Shown here: positions 34,466 through 42,899 of the stretch, in pieces | Numbering within the stretch: position 1 is the first letter of the stretch | How the letters are laid out: each line of letters begins with the position of its first letter | Origin: Spirosoma aureum | Lineage (GTDB): Bacteria > Bacteroidota > Bacteroidia > Cytophagales > Spirosomataceae | Reading direction: 5' to 3' | Assembly: GCF_011604685.1 (NCBI RefSeq) | Contig: NZ_CP050063.1 | Coordinates: 7,543,001 to 7,607,000, forward strand | Length of the DNA: 64,000 bases | Position numbers and translations under genes: made by a program | The notes under the pieces: generated by a model | The model's input: the letters and a program-made list of their open reading frames with translations, nothing else | What the model was told of the DNA's origin: nothing | Databases searched by the model: none

Positions 34466-35971
34466 CTAATTGAAGGCGAGTGGTTTGTTTTGGTAATAGT
34501 CTAAAATCTTGGTTCGGAAAACGTAATCGTATTTAGCCTGCACCAGACTAGCTCTGGCGCGGTCGAGATTTGTTTTGGCAATGCTATAATCTGTTGCGTT
34601 GATAGCTCCGGCGTTTAATCGGCTCTCAGCAACCTGAAACGCTTTTTCGAGCGATGATACCTGCACTTGTGTCGCCCGGAATTTGTTGGCGGCAGCTCTC
34701 ATACCGGTGTAGGCCGTTTCAATCTGTTGGCGCAATGTTAGTCGCGTATTCTGGGCCGTTAGTTCAGCAGTCTGTTGCTGGATTTTGGCCGTTGTAACCC
34801 GGTTTCGGGACAAATTACCCTGAAAGATCGGAACTCGCAGGAACACGGAGGCCGACTGGCTAAAATTATTTTCGAGCTGACTACCGTACGCTATTCCTTT
34901 AATATCGGAGCCCGGAATGTTGGCATAAACGGGGAGCTGATTACCACTTGGATCGGTATAAAAACCAATTGTTTGCTGATTAAACTGACCATTAGGCGAT
35001 TGACTCAGAGCGGCACTCGAATAAAGCGTGTTCAGGTTTCCATTCAACGATAAGGTTGGATACAAGCCGCCTTTAGCCACCTGAACGCCGAGCGTAGCGC
35101 TTTTAACACGCAGATCAGCCCCTTTTACTTCGGGCAGATTCGTAGCCGCCACATCATAAAGTTGCTGCACCGTAGCGGTATAGGGGTCCAAGCCCGGATC
35201 TGGCACATTAACGGGTTCAACTTCAAACGCCTGGTTAATGGGCACATTCATAGCCTGAAGCAACGCTACCCTGGCCAAATCGAGCGTATTCTGAGCGGTC
35301 ACAATATCAACTTCATTACCGGCAAGTGTAGCCCGTAATTCATACAGATTTGCCTCGGGCGCTGATCCGGCATTCACTAATCGTTGTGTCCGTTCGAGCT
35401 GCGCCCGTGTCACATCAGCCTGCCGTTGTGCTACAGCCAGTTGTTCCGTACCGGTCAGCACATTCAGGTAATTCTGCGCTACTGTTAACGACACATTGTT
35501 TTTTGTTGCACTAAGCTCCTGCTGGCCAGCCTGGAGCGCAAGCTCATTTTGTTTTACCGTATTACGTAGTACCAATCCATTGTATATGGTCACTGACGCA
35601 TTCAGTTGGTAGTTACTGGACCGAATGGTCTGTTGAACGAATGTATTGTCCTGAGGGTTGATGCTGCGCCCGCCATTAACAGCCTGGTTGGTCTGAAAGC
35701 TAGTGGTCGGTAATTGATTTAGTCGGGACTGTCTTAACTGCAAATCGCTGTTGGCGACCGTCAACTGCCCTTGCCGAATCAGAATATTATTTTGCTGGGC
35801 GATCTCGATGCACTGCAATAAATTTAGCCGGGCGGGTGCTCCAGCCGCTAACGCTGTAGTAACGTCACCGGTCGACGCTGTAGTGGGCGTACTCTGGGCA
35901 TACGTTCCTGATAAACTCGTTGTGAATAGCAGAGCAACAACGGCCCCGACTTGTTTCCACGCCACTTGCAT
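34466..35971 (-). CDS. TolC-family outer-membrane efflux channel
   Basis: From the ATG at 35971 the protein has 501 residues with a signal peptide ending SGTYAQS; 28 residues upstream in frame are excluded. Two OEP repeats are seen: about 55-260 (IEIAQQNNILIRQGQLTV, ALQAGQQELSATKNNVSLTV) and about 280-495. Each has long helices that build the periplasmic tunnel. It should trimerise and export substrates with the adaptor encoded 95 nt downstream. It is divergent from the aminotransferase gene with an 82-nt shared region. Confidence 0.92.
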   Translation of the reverse strand: MQVAWKQVGAVVALLFTTSLSGTYAQSTPTTASTGDVTTALAAGAPARLNLLQCIEIAQQNNILIRQGQLTVANSDLQLRQSRLNQLPTTSFQTNQAVNGGRSINPQDNTFVQQTIRSSNYQLNASVTIYNGLVLRNTVKQNELALQAGQQELSATKNNVSLTVAQNYLNVLTGTEQLAVAQRQADVTRAQLERTQRLVNAGSAPEANLYELRATLAGNEVDIVTAQNTLDLARVALLQAMNVPINQAFEVEPVNVPDPGLDPYTATVQQLYDVAATNLPEVKGADLRVKSATLGVQVAKGGLYPTLSLNGNLNTLYSSAALSQSPNGQFNQQTIGFYTDPSGNQLPVYANIPGSDIKGIAYGSQLENNFSQSASVFLRVPIFQGNLSRNRVTTAKIQQQTAELTAQNTRLTLRQQIETAYTGMRAAANKFRATQVQVSSLEKAFQVAESRLNAGAINATDYSIAKTNLDRARASLVQAKYDYVFRTKILDYYQNKPLAFN

Positions 35972-36053
35972 GTTCGCTGGATTTTGATGGTTCAATGTTA
36001 CAAACTTACCTTCGGGGCAACTATTATTTTGGGATAAACGGCGCAAACTAAGC

Positions 36054-36851
36054 ATGTTTCTGGTTTATAATTCGGATATACTTACGGAAGATGAGTTTCG
36101 GCTACCAGTCGACGACCGGGCCTTCCAATATGGAGATGGCCTTTTTGAAACCATCCGTTACGAAAACAACCACCTTTGGTTCTGGCCTGACCATATGACC
36201 CGGCTCACAACCGGGATGGCAGCTCTCCGTTTACAATTACCTGTACATTTTACTGAATCGTCGGTTCAGCAGCTCATTCTTCAGTTGCTTTCGACCAATG
36301 ATTTATTGACTCAACCGGCTCGCATTAAACTCCAGATCTGGCGCAAACCCGGTGGCTTGTATACGCCTACCAGCCACGAAATCAATTACTTGATCACCGC
36401 TCGCCCAGGCGTACCGTTTCATATCACCGAACAGACAAAAATAGGAATTTATAGCACAATTCGGTTATCTGAATCACCAGTATCTGCCAGTAAAACGCTT
36501 AATTCGTTACCATATATCCTGGCGGGTTTATACAAACAGGAGAACGGATTCAACGATGTCATCTTACTGAGTACAGAAGGCCATCTGGCGGAGTGCATTG
36601 CATCGAACCTGTTTTGGTTCAACGATCAAACGCTTTTTACGCCTTCGCTCAAAACCGGTTGCATCAATGGCATCGCCCGGCGGCAATTGCTCCGGCGATT
36701 TACCGATTGCCGGGAAGGTTTTTTCCTGCCTTCGGACTTAGATACTGCCGATGTCGTTTTTGCCGCAAACGTTATGAGTATTCAAATTTTGAGCGGAAAA
36801 ATGACCGAAACACAAGTTGGTTCTCTTTCATCGATTTTCACTGACTGTTAG
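36054..36851 (+). CDS. Class IV aminotransferase-fold enzyme (PabC/BCAT-like)
   Basis: The 265-residue protein opens with the typical DRAFQYGDGLFETIR. It carries the PLP-binding lysine at about residue 147 (SASKTLNSLPYILA) and the phosphate-cup segment GHLAECIASNLFWF, then LKTGCINGIARRQLL. The length fits 4-amino-4-deoxychorismate lyase (folate synthesis) better than a branched-chain or D-amino-acid aminotransferase, but these cannot be told apart securely here. No folate gene is adjacent. The first codons overlap the rejected long start of the TolC gene. Confidence 0.85.
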   Translation: MFLVYNSDILTEDEFRLPVDDRAFQYGDGLFETIRYENNHLWFWPDHMTRLTTGMAALRLQLPVHFTESSVQQLILQLLSTNDLLTQPARIKLQIWRKPGGLYTPTSHEINYLITARPGVPFHITEQTKIGIYSTIRLSESPVSASKTLNSLPYILAGLYKQENGFNDVILLSTEGHLAECIASNLFWFNDQTLFTPSLKTGCINGIARRQLLRRFTDCREGFFLPSDLDTADVVFAANVMSIQILSGKMTETQVGSLSSIFTDC

Positions 36852-37178
36852 TTTAGATTTTGTCTCTGTAATCATCAAGTGCCGTGCCATCGTTAGTTAT
36901 TTACTGATTTTCAAGACATTACAAAAACATAACTATCCCTCTCGTCCGAGAACGGACAGCTTTCCGATCAAAAGCGGACAAATTTTAGCTCGTTTGTCTA
37001 CGAGAAATAAGGTCAGCGATACGTAGCTCCATGATCAGGCGAATCAGTCTTTGACCTGTCCTTACATCTCTTTTTCTGTTACCTTTACCTTAAGCAATGA
37101 TAGCCGTTGACCGTATAAAATAACTCAGCACATCCTCCAGCCTGATCGATTGACGCTATCGCTCCACGAAACTTTCCA
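36852..37178. other. Intergenic region with paired GTCCG/CGGAC motifs
   Basis: There is no gene. It holds GTCCG-AGAA-CGGAC at 36944-36957 and TCCG-N8-CGGA at 36963-36978. The remainder shows nothing I recognise. Confidence 0.45.
36944..36978. promoter_or_regulatory. Tandem palindromes, possible operator
   Basis: GTCCGAGAACGGAC is followed 5 nt later by TCCGATCAAAAGCGGA. The arms are the same word in both, spaced so that the two centres are about 20 nt apart, roughly two helical turns. The binding protein is unknown. Confidence 0.4.
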
Positions 37179-37211
37179 AAACCAATATGACTTTTTGCGT
37201 CTTATTGGTTT
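37179..37211 (+). promoter_or_regulatory. Hairpin abutting the mazG start codon
   Basis: AAACCAATA (37179-37187) and TATTGGTTT (37203-37211) are exact complements with a 15-nt loop. The second arm ends at the base before the ATG, so the RNA hairpin would cover the ribosome-binding region. Confidence 0.45.
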
Positions 37212-38045
37212 ATGAGCCAGATGAAACAATTTCAAGACTTATCCCCCCGCCGTCAGGAGCAACTCATGGCGTTTGACCGATTACTGACCATCATGGACGA
37301 GTTGCGCGCTCAGTGCCCCTGGGACCGCAAACAAACGATGGATAGCCTACGCCACTTAACCATTGAAGAGACTTACGAACTCTCTGATGCCATCCTGGAA
37401 AAGGATATGAATGAGATCCGTAAAGAACTCGGTGATATCCAATTGCATCTGGTATTCTACGCCAAAATAGCATCGGAATCGACAACAGAATCTTCAGACC
37501 GGTTCGACATGGCCGATGTATTGACCAGTGTCTGCGAAAAATTGATAAGCCGCCATCCACATATTTACGGCGATACAGTTGCTGAAACCGAAGAACAGGT
37601 GAAAGCAAACTGGGAACAACTTAAACTAAAGGAAGGCAATAAATCTGTTTTAGGGGGTGTACCGAGCTCGTTGCCTGCTCTCGTTAAAGCCATGCGTATC
37701 CAGGAAAAAGCACGCGGAGCCGGTTTCGACTGGGAAGAGAAACAACAGGTTTGGGAAAAAGTAGAAGAAGAGATGCAGGAATTTAAAGCCGAGTTCAACA
37801 CCGACACGAACGAATTGATCGATACCGAACGTGCTGAAGGTGAGTTTGGTGACCTCTTGTTCTCCCTCGTAAATTACGCCCGCTTTATTGACATAAATCC
37901 AGAAACAGCCCTTGAGCGAACAAACAAAAAGTTTATCAAACGCTTTACCTATCTGGAACAGAAGGCGCGCGCCAACGGCAAATCACTCAATGATATGACA
38001 TTGGCTGAAATGGATGTATACTGGAACGAAGCCAAAACGATCTGA
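37212..38045 (+). CDS. mazG: Nucleoside triphosphate pyrophosphohydrolase MazG
   Basis: The 277-residue protein has two MazG helical domains. The first has CPWDRKQTMDSLRHLTIEET, with the EExxE metal-binding set in IEETYELSDAI and KELGDIQLHLVFYAKIA. The second has ARGAGFDWEEKQQVWEKVEE and GEFGDLLFSLVNYAR. MazG hydrolyses (d)NTPs to NMP plus pyrophosphate and cleans the nucleotide pool. The length is close to E. coli MazG. It is the first of three closely spaced plus-strand genes. Confidence 0.95.
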   Translation: MSQMKQFQDLSPRRQEQLMAFDRLLTIMDELRAQCPWDRKQTMDSLRHLTIEETYELSDAILEKDMNEIRKELGDIQLHLVFYAKIASESTTESSDRFDMADVLTSVCEKLISRHPHIYGDTVAETEEQVKANWEQLKLKEGNKSVLGGVPSSLPALVKAMRIQEKARGAGFDWEEKQQVWEKVEEEMQEFKAEFNTDTNELIDTERAEGEFGDLLFSLVNYARFIDINPETALERTNKKFIKRFTYLEQKARANGKSLNDMTLAEMDVYWNEAKTI

Positions 38046-38084
38046 CCCCGAACTGAGCTGATTCCGGCCCAGACTTCCCTTATC

Positions 38085-38816
38085 ATGCGAATCGCCTTTA
38101 TCACTGACATCCATATCGATACTGCCGATAAAAGGCCACAGGGTATCGACGTGCGGCAAAATTTTCTAAACGCACTGGCCTTTCTGACAGAGCTACAACC
38201 CAGTTGTCTGGTTCTTGGCGGAGATATCTGTAATACGATCGGCGACCGCGCCATTTACGAATGGGTAAAGCAGACGCTGGATACGTTGCCCTTTCCGTAT
38301 TATGTCATTCCGGGCAACCACGACGATTCGGTACTGCTCGCTGAGGTGTTCGGCAGAACGAACAACCTCCACAACGACGAACTGTTTTACGCCTTGCCCC
38401 TTGAAGGTCGGCCAACTTTGTTTCTGGATACGTCGAAAGGGGAATTCTCGCCAAAACAATGGGCCTGGTTACGCGAATACATGGCGGCTCTGCGCAACAA
38501 TAATGTGTTGATCTTTATGCATCACCCGCCCCTGCCAGCCGATGTGACCTATATGGACACCCATTATCCGTTTCGGCAAAGTGCTGATTTTCTTGAGTTA
38601 GCCAAAAGCTCATCATGCCATATAACAGTTGTATGTGGACATTACCATGTCGAAAAAGTGGTTCAGCGGGGTAATCTGATGATGTTACTGACACCATCAA
38701 CCTTTTTCCAGATGAAGCATGACCCAACGAATATGGTCATTGATAATCATTGTGTTGGCATACGCGAAATCAACCTTACCACCCACGGAACAAACAGCAC
38801 AGTCCATTATCTTTAA
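38085..38816 (+). CDS. Calcineurin-like metallophosphoesterase (CpdA/Icc-like)
   Basis: The 243-residue protein has all five metal-site blocks in order: FITDIHID (DxH), LGGDIC (GDxx), PGNHDD (GNHD), FMHHPP and CGHYHV (GHxH). This small soluble form resembles cyclic-AMP phosphodiesterase CpdA and related Icc proteins. The substrate cannot be fixed from sequence. It lies 39 nt after mazG and 36 nt before the deacetylase, so it is probably in one unit with both. Confidence 0.9.
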   Translation: MRIAFITDIHIDTADKRPQGIDVRQNFLNALAFLTELQPSCLVLGGDICNTIGDRAIYEWVKQTLDTLPFPYYVIPGNHDDSVLLAEVFGRTNNLHNDELFYALPLEGRPTLFLDTSKGEFSPKQWAWLREYMAALRNNNVLIFMHHPPLPADVTYMDTHYPFRQSADFLELAKSSSCHITVVCGHYHVEKVVQRGNLMMLLTPSTFFQMKHDPTNMVIDNHCVGIREINLTTHGTNSTVHYL

Positions 38817-38852
38817 CGGCAGGAAATCTACTTAACCAGTCTGTTCAGGGTC

Positions 38853-39815
38853 ATGGCACGCTTTCTGAGAATCGGTTGTTTGGTCATGCTGATCAGTGCC
38901 AATGCCATGGGCCAGATGAGCGATTACCGCGTTTATTTCGGAACAACGCTTAAACGGCCGCAACAGGTCATTTTGCGGCAGTGGCAGCAAAATCGCCAGT
39001 TACGCTATCTGACAGTCAACCCGCAAACGCTTGAAACGGCTATTGTCAGTCTGCCTTCCAGTACTGTTCAACCATTGCCCTGGGTAAAGCTGGCCCAGCA
39101 ATTTCAGCAAACACCGTATCTAAGGGCCATACGTGCCGAACATCAACGCGATCAGAATTTACAGGATGCCGGACTGGAACGGGCCGATACGACTGAGCGG
39201 GGCTTTAGTCTGACCATCGATCTTTGTCCCTCAAACAAACCGCTAACCCGTTCGGTATTTGAGCAGTTAATTGCCGCCTTCGAACCAGAAGAAAAACCGA
39301 TTCCGATCACAATAACCATTACAGGTTTGTGGATGGCGCGCCATGCGCAGGATTTGGCCTATTTAAAAGGGTTGGTCAGTCGGGGCGACCTGACTATTAC
39401 CTGGGTCAATCATTCGTACTATCATCACTACGATCCGCGCCTGCCGTTGAGTGTCAATTTTTTGCTGGAGCCCAACACAAACCTCACGAATGAGATTCTG
39501 CTCAACGAACAGGCAATGATCAAAAATGGGCTGATACCCTCGCCTTTTTTCCGATTTCCGGGCCTGGTTTCCGATAAGTTCGTGTTTGATCGGGTTCTGG
39601 CATTCGGCCTGCTCCCGATCGGCTGCGATGCCTGGTTAGCCAAAAATCAACAGCCCAAACAAGGTAGTCTTGTATTAATTCACGCCAATGGCAATGAACC
39701 GGTCGGCATTGCCGACTTTATGCGACTTATTCGACAAAAAGCGGCCTCGATCCGGAATAAAACCTGGTTGCTGTATCAGTTGCCAACGAGTATTGTCGAT
39801 ACAGTAGGGAAATGA
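38853..39815 (+). CDS. Secreted polysaccharide-deacetylase-like protein
   Basis: The 320-residue protein has a signal peptide (about 1-20, cut after AMG). The C-terminal two-thirds matches the NodB-like deacetylase pattern: GFSLTIDLCPSNKPLT (usual TFDDG region, altered here), ITWVNHSYYHHYDP (zinc-binding HxxxH), FFRFPGLVSDKFV and a late VLIHANGNEP. The first Asp pair is reduced to one Asp (TIDLCPS), so activity is uncertain. It probably acts on periplasmic or surface glycans. It is the third gene of the mazG unit. Confidence 0.8.
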   Translation: MARFLRIGCLVMLISANAMGQMSDYRVYFGTTLKRPQQVILRQWQQNRQLRYLTVNPQTLETAIVSLPSSTVQPLPWVKLAQQFQQTPYLRAIRAEHQRDQNLQDAGLERADTTERGFSLTIDLCPSNKPLTRSVFEQLIAAFEPEEKPIPITITITGLWMARHAQDLAYLKGLVSRGDLTITWVNHSYYHHYDPRLPLSVNFLLEPNTNLTNEILLNEQAMIKNGLIPSPFFRFPGLVSDKFVFDRVLAFGLLPIGCDAWLAKNQQPKQGSLVLIHANGNEPVGIADFMRLIRQKAASIRNKTWLLYQLPTSIVDTVGK

Positions 39816-39835
39816 TCATAAGGCTAAAACGCCGG

Positions 39836-40573
39836 TCATTCCATGAGTCGTTTTTCCAATTCCTCAACTTTCTGCCGTAGCTGACGAATTTCATCAATCA
39901 GTATGTGTATCTCGTCCTGCCCTTTTTCCTGATCTTCTTCAATAAAGAAATTGGCAACGTAACCTGTAAACGTCCCAAACAGACCTACCCCGGCAATCAT
40001 TAGGACTGCCGCAATGAACCGCCCAAGCGTTGTAACCGGGAATCGATCCCCATACCCAACGGTCGTAATTGTAACAAACGCCCACCAGAGTGCATCGGAA
40101 GGGGTTTTGATGTTTGCTTCCGGCACCTTTTCCACGTATAAAATCGCCACCGCGCCGAAAATCATGAGTAACACCGAACTGAGCAGTACGACGGAAAGTG
40201 TTCCGTTAGCGCGGTTTCGGAAGAGATATGTCAGGAATTCGCGCATCGAACGGAACGCCCGAACCATGCGCAGGATTCGGACAACGCGCACTAATTGCCC
40301 TAATCGAAACCAGTCGAGAGCCGGAATGCTGGCCAATAGATCGATCCAGCCCCACCGCATAAATTTCAGTTTGTCGGGAGCCTGATAGAGCCTCAGAAAG
40401 AAATCGAACAGAAAATAAACACAGATACCCGTATCGATCTGGTCGAGTAATTGCCGGGTATCCTCATACATGGGCACCAGTTCCCGAATAAGCAGAGCCA
40501 GGACAACATACACTGACAATACCAGCATGATAACCTGATGCAACGTCAGTTTTGAATAGGTTGGTTGGCTCAT
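39836..40573 (-). CDS. Voltage-gated-type potassium channel
   Basis: From the ATG at 40573 the protein has 245 residues. A GTG at 40699 would add 42 polar residues and is less likely. It has S1-S6 helices, an S4-like positively charged helix (RLGQLVRVVRILRMVRAFRS, about 90-110) and the K+ selectivity filter TVGYGD (171-176) between pore helices. The C-terminal coiled coil (EIRQLRQKVEELEKRLME) may tetramerise the channel. It moves K+ across the inner membrane. It is convergent with the deacetylase, with only 20 nt between stops. Confidence 0.92.
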   Translation of the reverse strand: MSQPTYSKLTLHQVIMLVLSVYVVLALLIRELVPMYEDTRQLLDQIDTGICVYFLFDFFLRLYQAPDKLKFMRWGWIDLLASIPALDWFRLGQLVRVVRILRMVRAFRSMREFLTYLFRNRANGTLSVVLLSSVLLMIFGAVAILYVEKVPEANIKTPSDALWWAFVTITTVGYGDRFPVTTLGRFIAAVLMIAGVGLFGTFTGYVANFFIEEDQEKGQDEIHILIDEIRQLRQKVEELEKRLME

Positions 40574-40965
40574 ACCGGATAAAATTGCCTGATCACAGAC
40601 CGTAAAATGCTGGATGAATCGTAAAGCTGATTTAAAGAACTGGTAAAAGTTGCTTAATCCAATTTTTTCGTCAGGATTCTTTGGCTCCAAGCCGTGCACC
40701 TCAGCCGCGGATGGTGGTTACTAAGGATGCGCCAACAAACCACGGCCTTATTTTTATAGTACGATGATGCTGTGCTGCAATATGAACTCAAAATGGCAGT
40801 ACTAAGTCTGCTCATTGAGCAACTCATGTAGGCGGTCGGCCGCGGCTCCAGATCCGGGATTTCTAAAGCCAACCCTGTAACCCATGTTTCGACCTACACA
40901 GGTGCATTTTTCAAGCCACGTAGGATGGCCGACGCCCACAGTTCAATGGGTCGATCTGGTGACTC
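40574..40965. other. Intergenic, nothing recognised
   Basis: The stretch lies between the channel gene and the LytTR regulator, both on the minus strand. A 72-codon minus frame (40654-40872) has no domain and overlaps the possible longer channel start. No clear promoter or terminator is seen. Confidence 0.45.
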
Positions 40966-41682
40966 TCACCTGAGAAGAATACGTTCCTGGACCTTTCGGA
41001 AAAATATTCCTTTATATAGCCGGCCCAGCGGAAGTATTTCGGTCGCTAGATGAACCTGATCAGCATTGTAACTCAGAAGCTTATCCCAGGCAATAATAAA
41101 CGATTTGTGTACCCGAATGAACTTATCCTCAGGTAGTTTCTCGGCCATAAACCCTAGTTTTTCGGAGGCTACGTACGACTTTTCAATCGTGTGCACCCGT
41201 ATATAATCACCCAATCCCTCCATAAAAATAATGTCTTTCAGGAAAATTTTAGTTTGATCCCGGCCAACCTTAAAGAACATATACATCTCCTCATAGCGAC
41301 CGGGAAGCTGGGCAGGAACCTCAGGGCTGTTTTGATAGTGCAGGTATTTGGAAACGGCCCGCATGAATCGTTCCTGGGTGATGGGTTTCACTAAGTAATC
41401 TAACGCATCCAGTTCGAAGGCCGTAGCCGCGTACTCCCGATAGGCCGTCGTTAGAATGATCTTCGGACTGGTCTTTACCGATCGTATCAACTCAAGACCG
41501 GACATTCTGGGCATCTGAATATCCAGAAATGCCAGGTCAACCGGGTTTGTCTGCAAAAACGTGAATCCATCGACCGCATTGTCTAAGGAGGCTAAAACGG
41601 TAAAACCGTTCAGCGTTGAAAGATGCTCAATGAGCAGCGCCCTGGCCGGAGCTTCATCATCAACAATTAAGCAATTAGTCAT
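40966..41682 (-). CDS. LytTR-family response regulator
   Basis: The 238-residue protein has a receiver domain with the acidic pair Asp8-Asp9, phospho-acceptor Asp54 (LDIQMP), switch Thr in LTTAY and Lys in LVKP. Residues about 135-235 form a LytTR DNA-binding domain (FMEGLGDYIRVHT, DKFIRVHKSFII, LPLGRLYK). Its start overlaps the kinase gene stop by 8 nt, so the two are co-translated. The tandem direct repeats upstream of the kinase gene are its likely target. Confidence 0.95.
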   Translation of the reverse strand: MTNCLIVDDEAPARALLIEHLSTLNGFTVLASLDNAVDGFTFLQTNPVDLAFLDIQMPRMSGLELIRSVKTSPKIILTTAYREYAATAFELDALDYLVKPITQERFMRAVSKYLHYQNSPEVPAQLPGRYEEMYMFFKVGRDQTKIFLKDIIFMEGLGDYIRVHTIEKSYVASEKLGFMAEKLPEDKFIRVHKSFIIAWDKLLSYNADQVHLATEILPLGRLYKGIFFRKVQERILLR

Positions 41683-42712
41683 TTGTCAACGGTTTAATTG
41701 TCAAACGAATCAGGTACGAATGAGGCTCGTCAATAATGGTTAGCTCATGCGCATCCGGATAGAGTAATACCAATCTTTTTTTTACGTTCGACAAGCCAAT
41801 CCCCCCGGTAGTGGATACAGGGATTTGGCCTTGTTCTTCCTTACTGTTGGCGATCTTAACCGAAAATTTGCCGTCCAGCCTGGAAATATCGATACGAATC
41901 CAGCTGAATCCCGGCGAGCTAGCCACGCCATGTTTAAAGCTGTTCTCCACCAAAGGCAACAAGAGTAACGGAGCGATCTGGATATCATCGATAGGGGTAT
42001 AGAGATTAATCGATACGTCCAGTTTGGGGCCATACCTGTTTTTTTGAAGTTCGATATAATGGTCGATATAGGCAATCTCCGTCGCTAAAGGTACTATCGC
42101 CTGAGTTGATGCATACAAATTATACTCCAGAAAACCCGACAGATGAGCAATCAGTGATGCCGTCTCAGGACTACGTTTCAAGGCTGTCGCATACATATTA
42201 TTTAACGTATTGAACACAAAATGAGGCTGAACCTGCGCTTTCAACAGGTCCAGTTCGGCCGTTGTTTGCTGTTGCACCAATTGCTGTACTCGAAATCGTT
42301 CTTCATACCAGGATTGTATAAAATAATACAAAGCATATAAGCCAGCTATCGTGTATAGATTCACAAAATCGACCAGCATTTTTCCCAGCGAAAACAACGG
42401 CATATGCTGGGCTTGGGGAAAGTACCTGGGATAGATCAGGTAATAATTGATATACCGCCTGAGGACCAGCAAAACAAGGGAGAAGAGCGCCAGATACACC
42501 CAATCGATTGCCTGGCTGGTTTCTACCAAACGCTTCTTTAGCAAGAAATGAACGGCCAGCCTGGAAAAGAGGAAAGCGACGGGCAGGGCCATGCAGGCGT
42601 TGATAAAGTAGTCGTGATAATTGCCGTATAGAGACGCCAGACCCAACCACTGATACAGGAAGTACAGCAGCCAAAAAATAGCATTAAATGCAAGGTCTCG
42701 ATTTAAGTTCAT
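41675..42712 (-). CDS. LytS-type sensor histidine kinase
   Basis: The 345-residue protein has four to five N-terminal membrane helices (about 10-30, 38-58, 72-92, 115-140). The His_kinase domain has His164 (QVQPHFVFNTLNN), LPLVENSFKHGV and STTGGIGLSNVKKRL as ATP-lid elements. It is short, with no extracytoplasmic sensor domain, so it senses within the membrane or through a partner. It pairs with the overlapping LytTR regulator and is divergent from the DoxX-like gene across a 187-nt control region. Confidence 0.93.
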   Translation of the reverse strand: MNLNRDLAFNAIFWLLYFLYQWLGLASLYGNYHDYFINACMALPVAFLFSRLAVHFLLKKRLVETSQAIDWVYLALFSLVLLVLRRYINYYLIYPRYFPQAQHMPLFSLGKMLVDFVNLYTIAGLYALYYFIQSWYEERFRVQQLVQQQTTAELDLLKAQVQPHFVFNTLNNMYATALKRSPETASLIAHLSGFLEYNLYASTQAIVPLATEIAYIDHYIELQKNRYGPKLDVSINLYTPIDDIQIAPLLLLPLVENSFKHGVASSPGFSWIRIDISRLDGKFSVKIANSKEEQGQIPVSTTGGIGLSNVKKRLVLLYPDAHELTIIDEPHSYLIRLTIKPLTND

Positions 42713-42768
42713 GAGCTGGCCATCTCAAACTAAGGTAAGCGTTTTAAGGGTCGGTGAGCTACTGCGGT

Positions 42769-42807
42769 ACCCTATTTTCGGTCAACGACCCTATTTTTCG
42801 GTCAACG
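42769..42807. promoter_or_regulatory. Tandem direct repeats, likely LytTR binding site
   Basis: ACCCTATTTTCGGTCAACG (42769-42787) is followed at once by ACCCTATTTTTCGGTCAACG (42788-42807). The repeat differs only by one extra T. The minus strand reads ACCGTTGAC and GTCGTTGAC, close to the LytTR half-site pattern. The 20-nt period, about two helical turns, is what LytTR dimers prefer. It lies between the LytS gene and the DoxX-like gene. Confidence 0.7.
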
Positions 42808-42899
42808 GTGAATACCGATGAATTGGGTTGTGTACAGACAATACGGCTGGGCGTAACGACTTGTCTTTACTTTTGAGCATACATCACTGAGAGATCACC

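Noticed and set aside
40574-40699. Longer potassium-channel start at GTG 40699
   Set aside because: It adds 42 polar residues before the first helix with no family support; ATG 40573 gives the usual length.
40654-40872. 72-codon minus-strand frame
   Set aside because: No domain, poor composition, and it overlaps the possible longer channel N-terminus.
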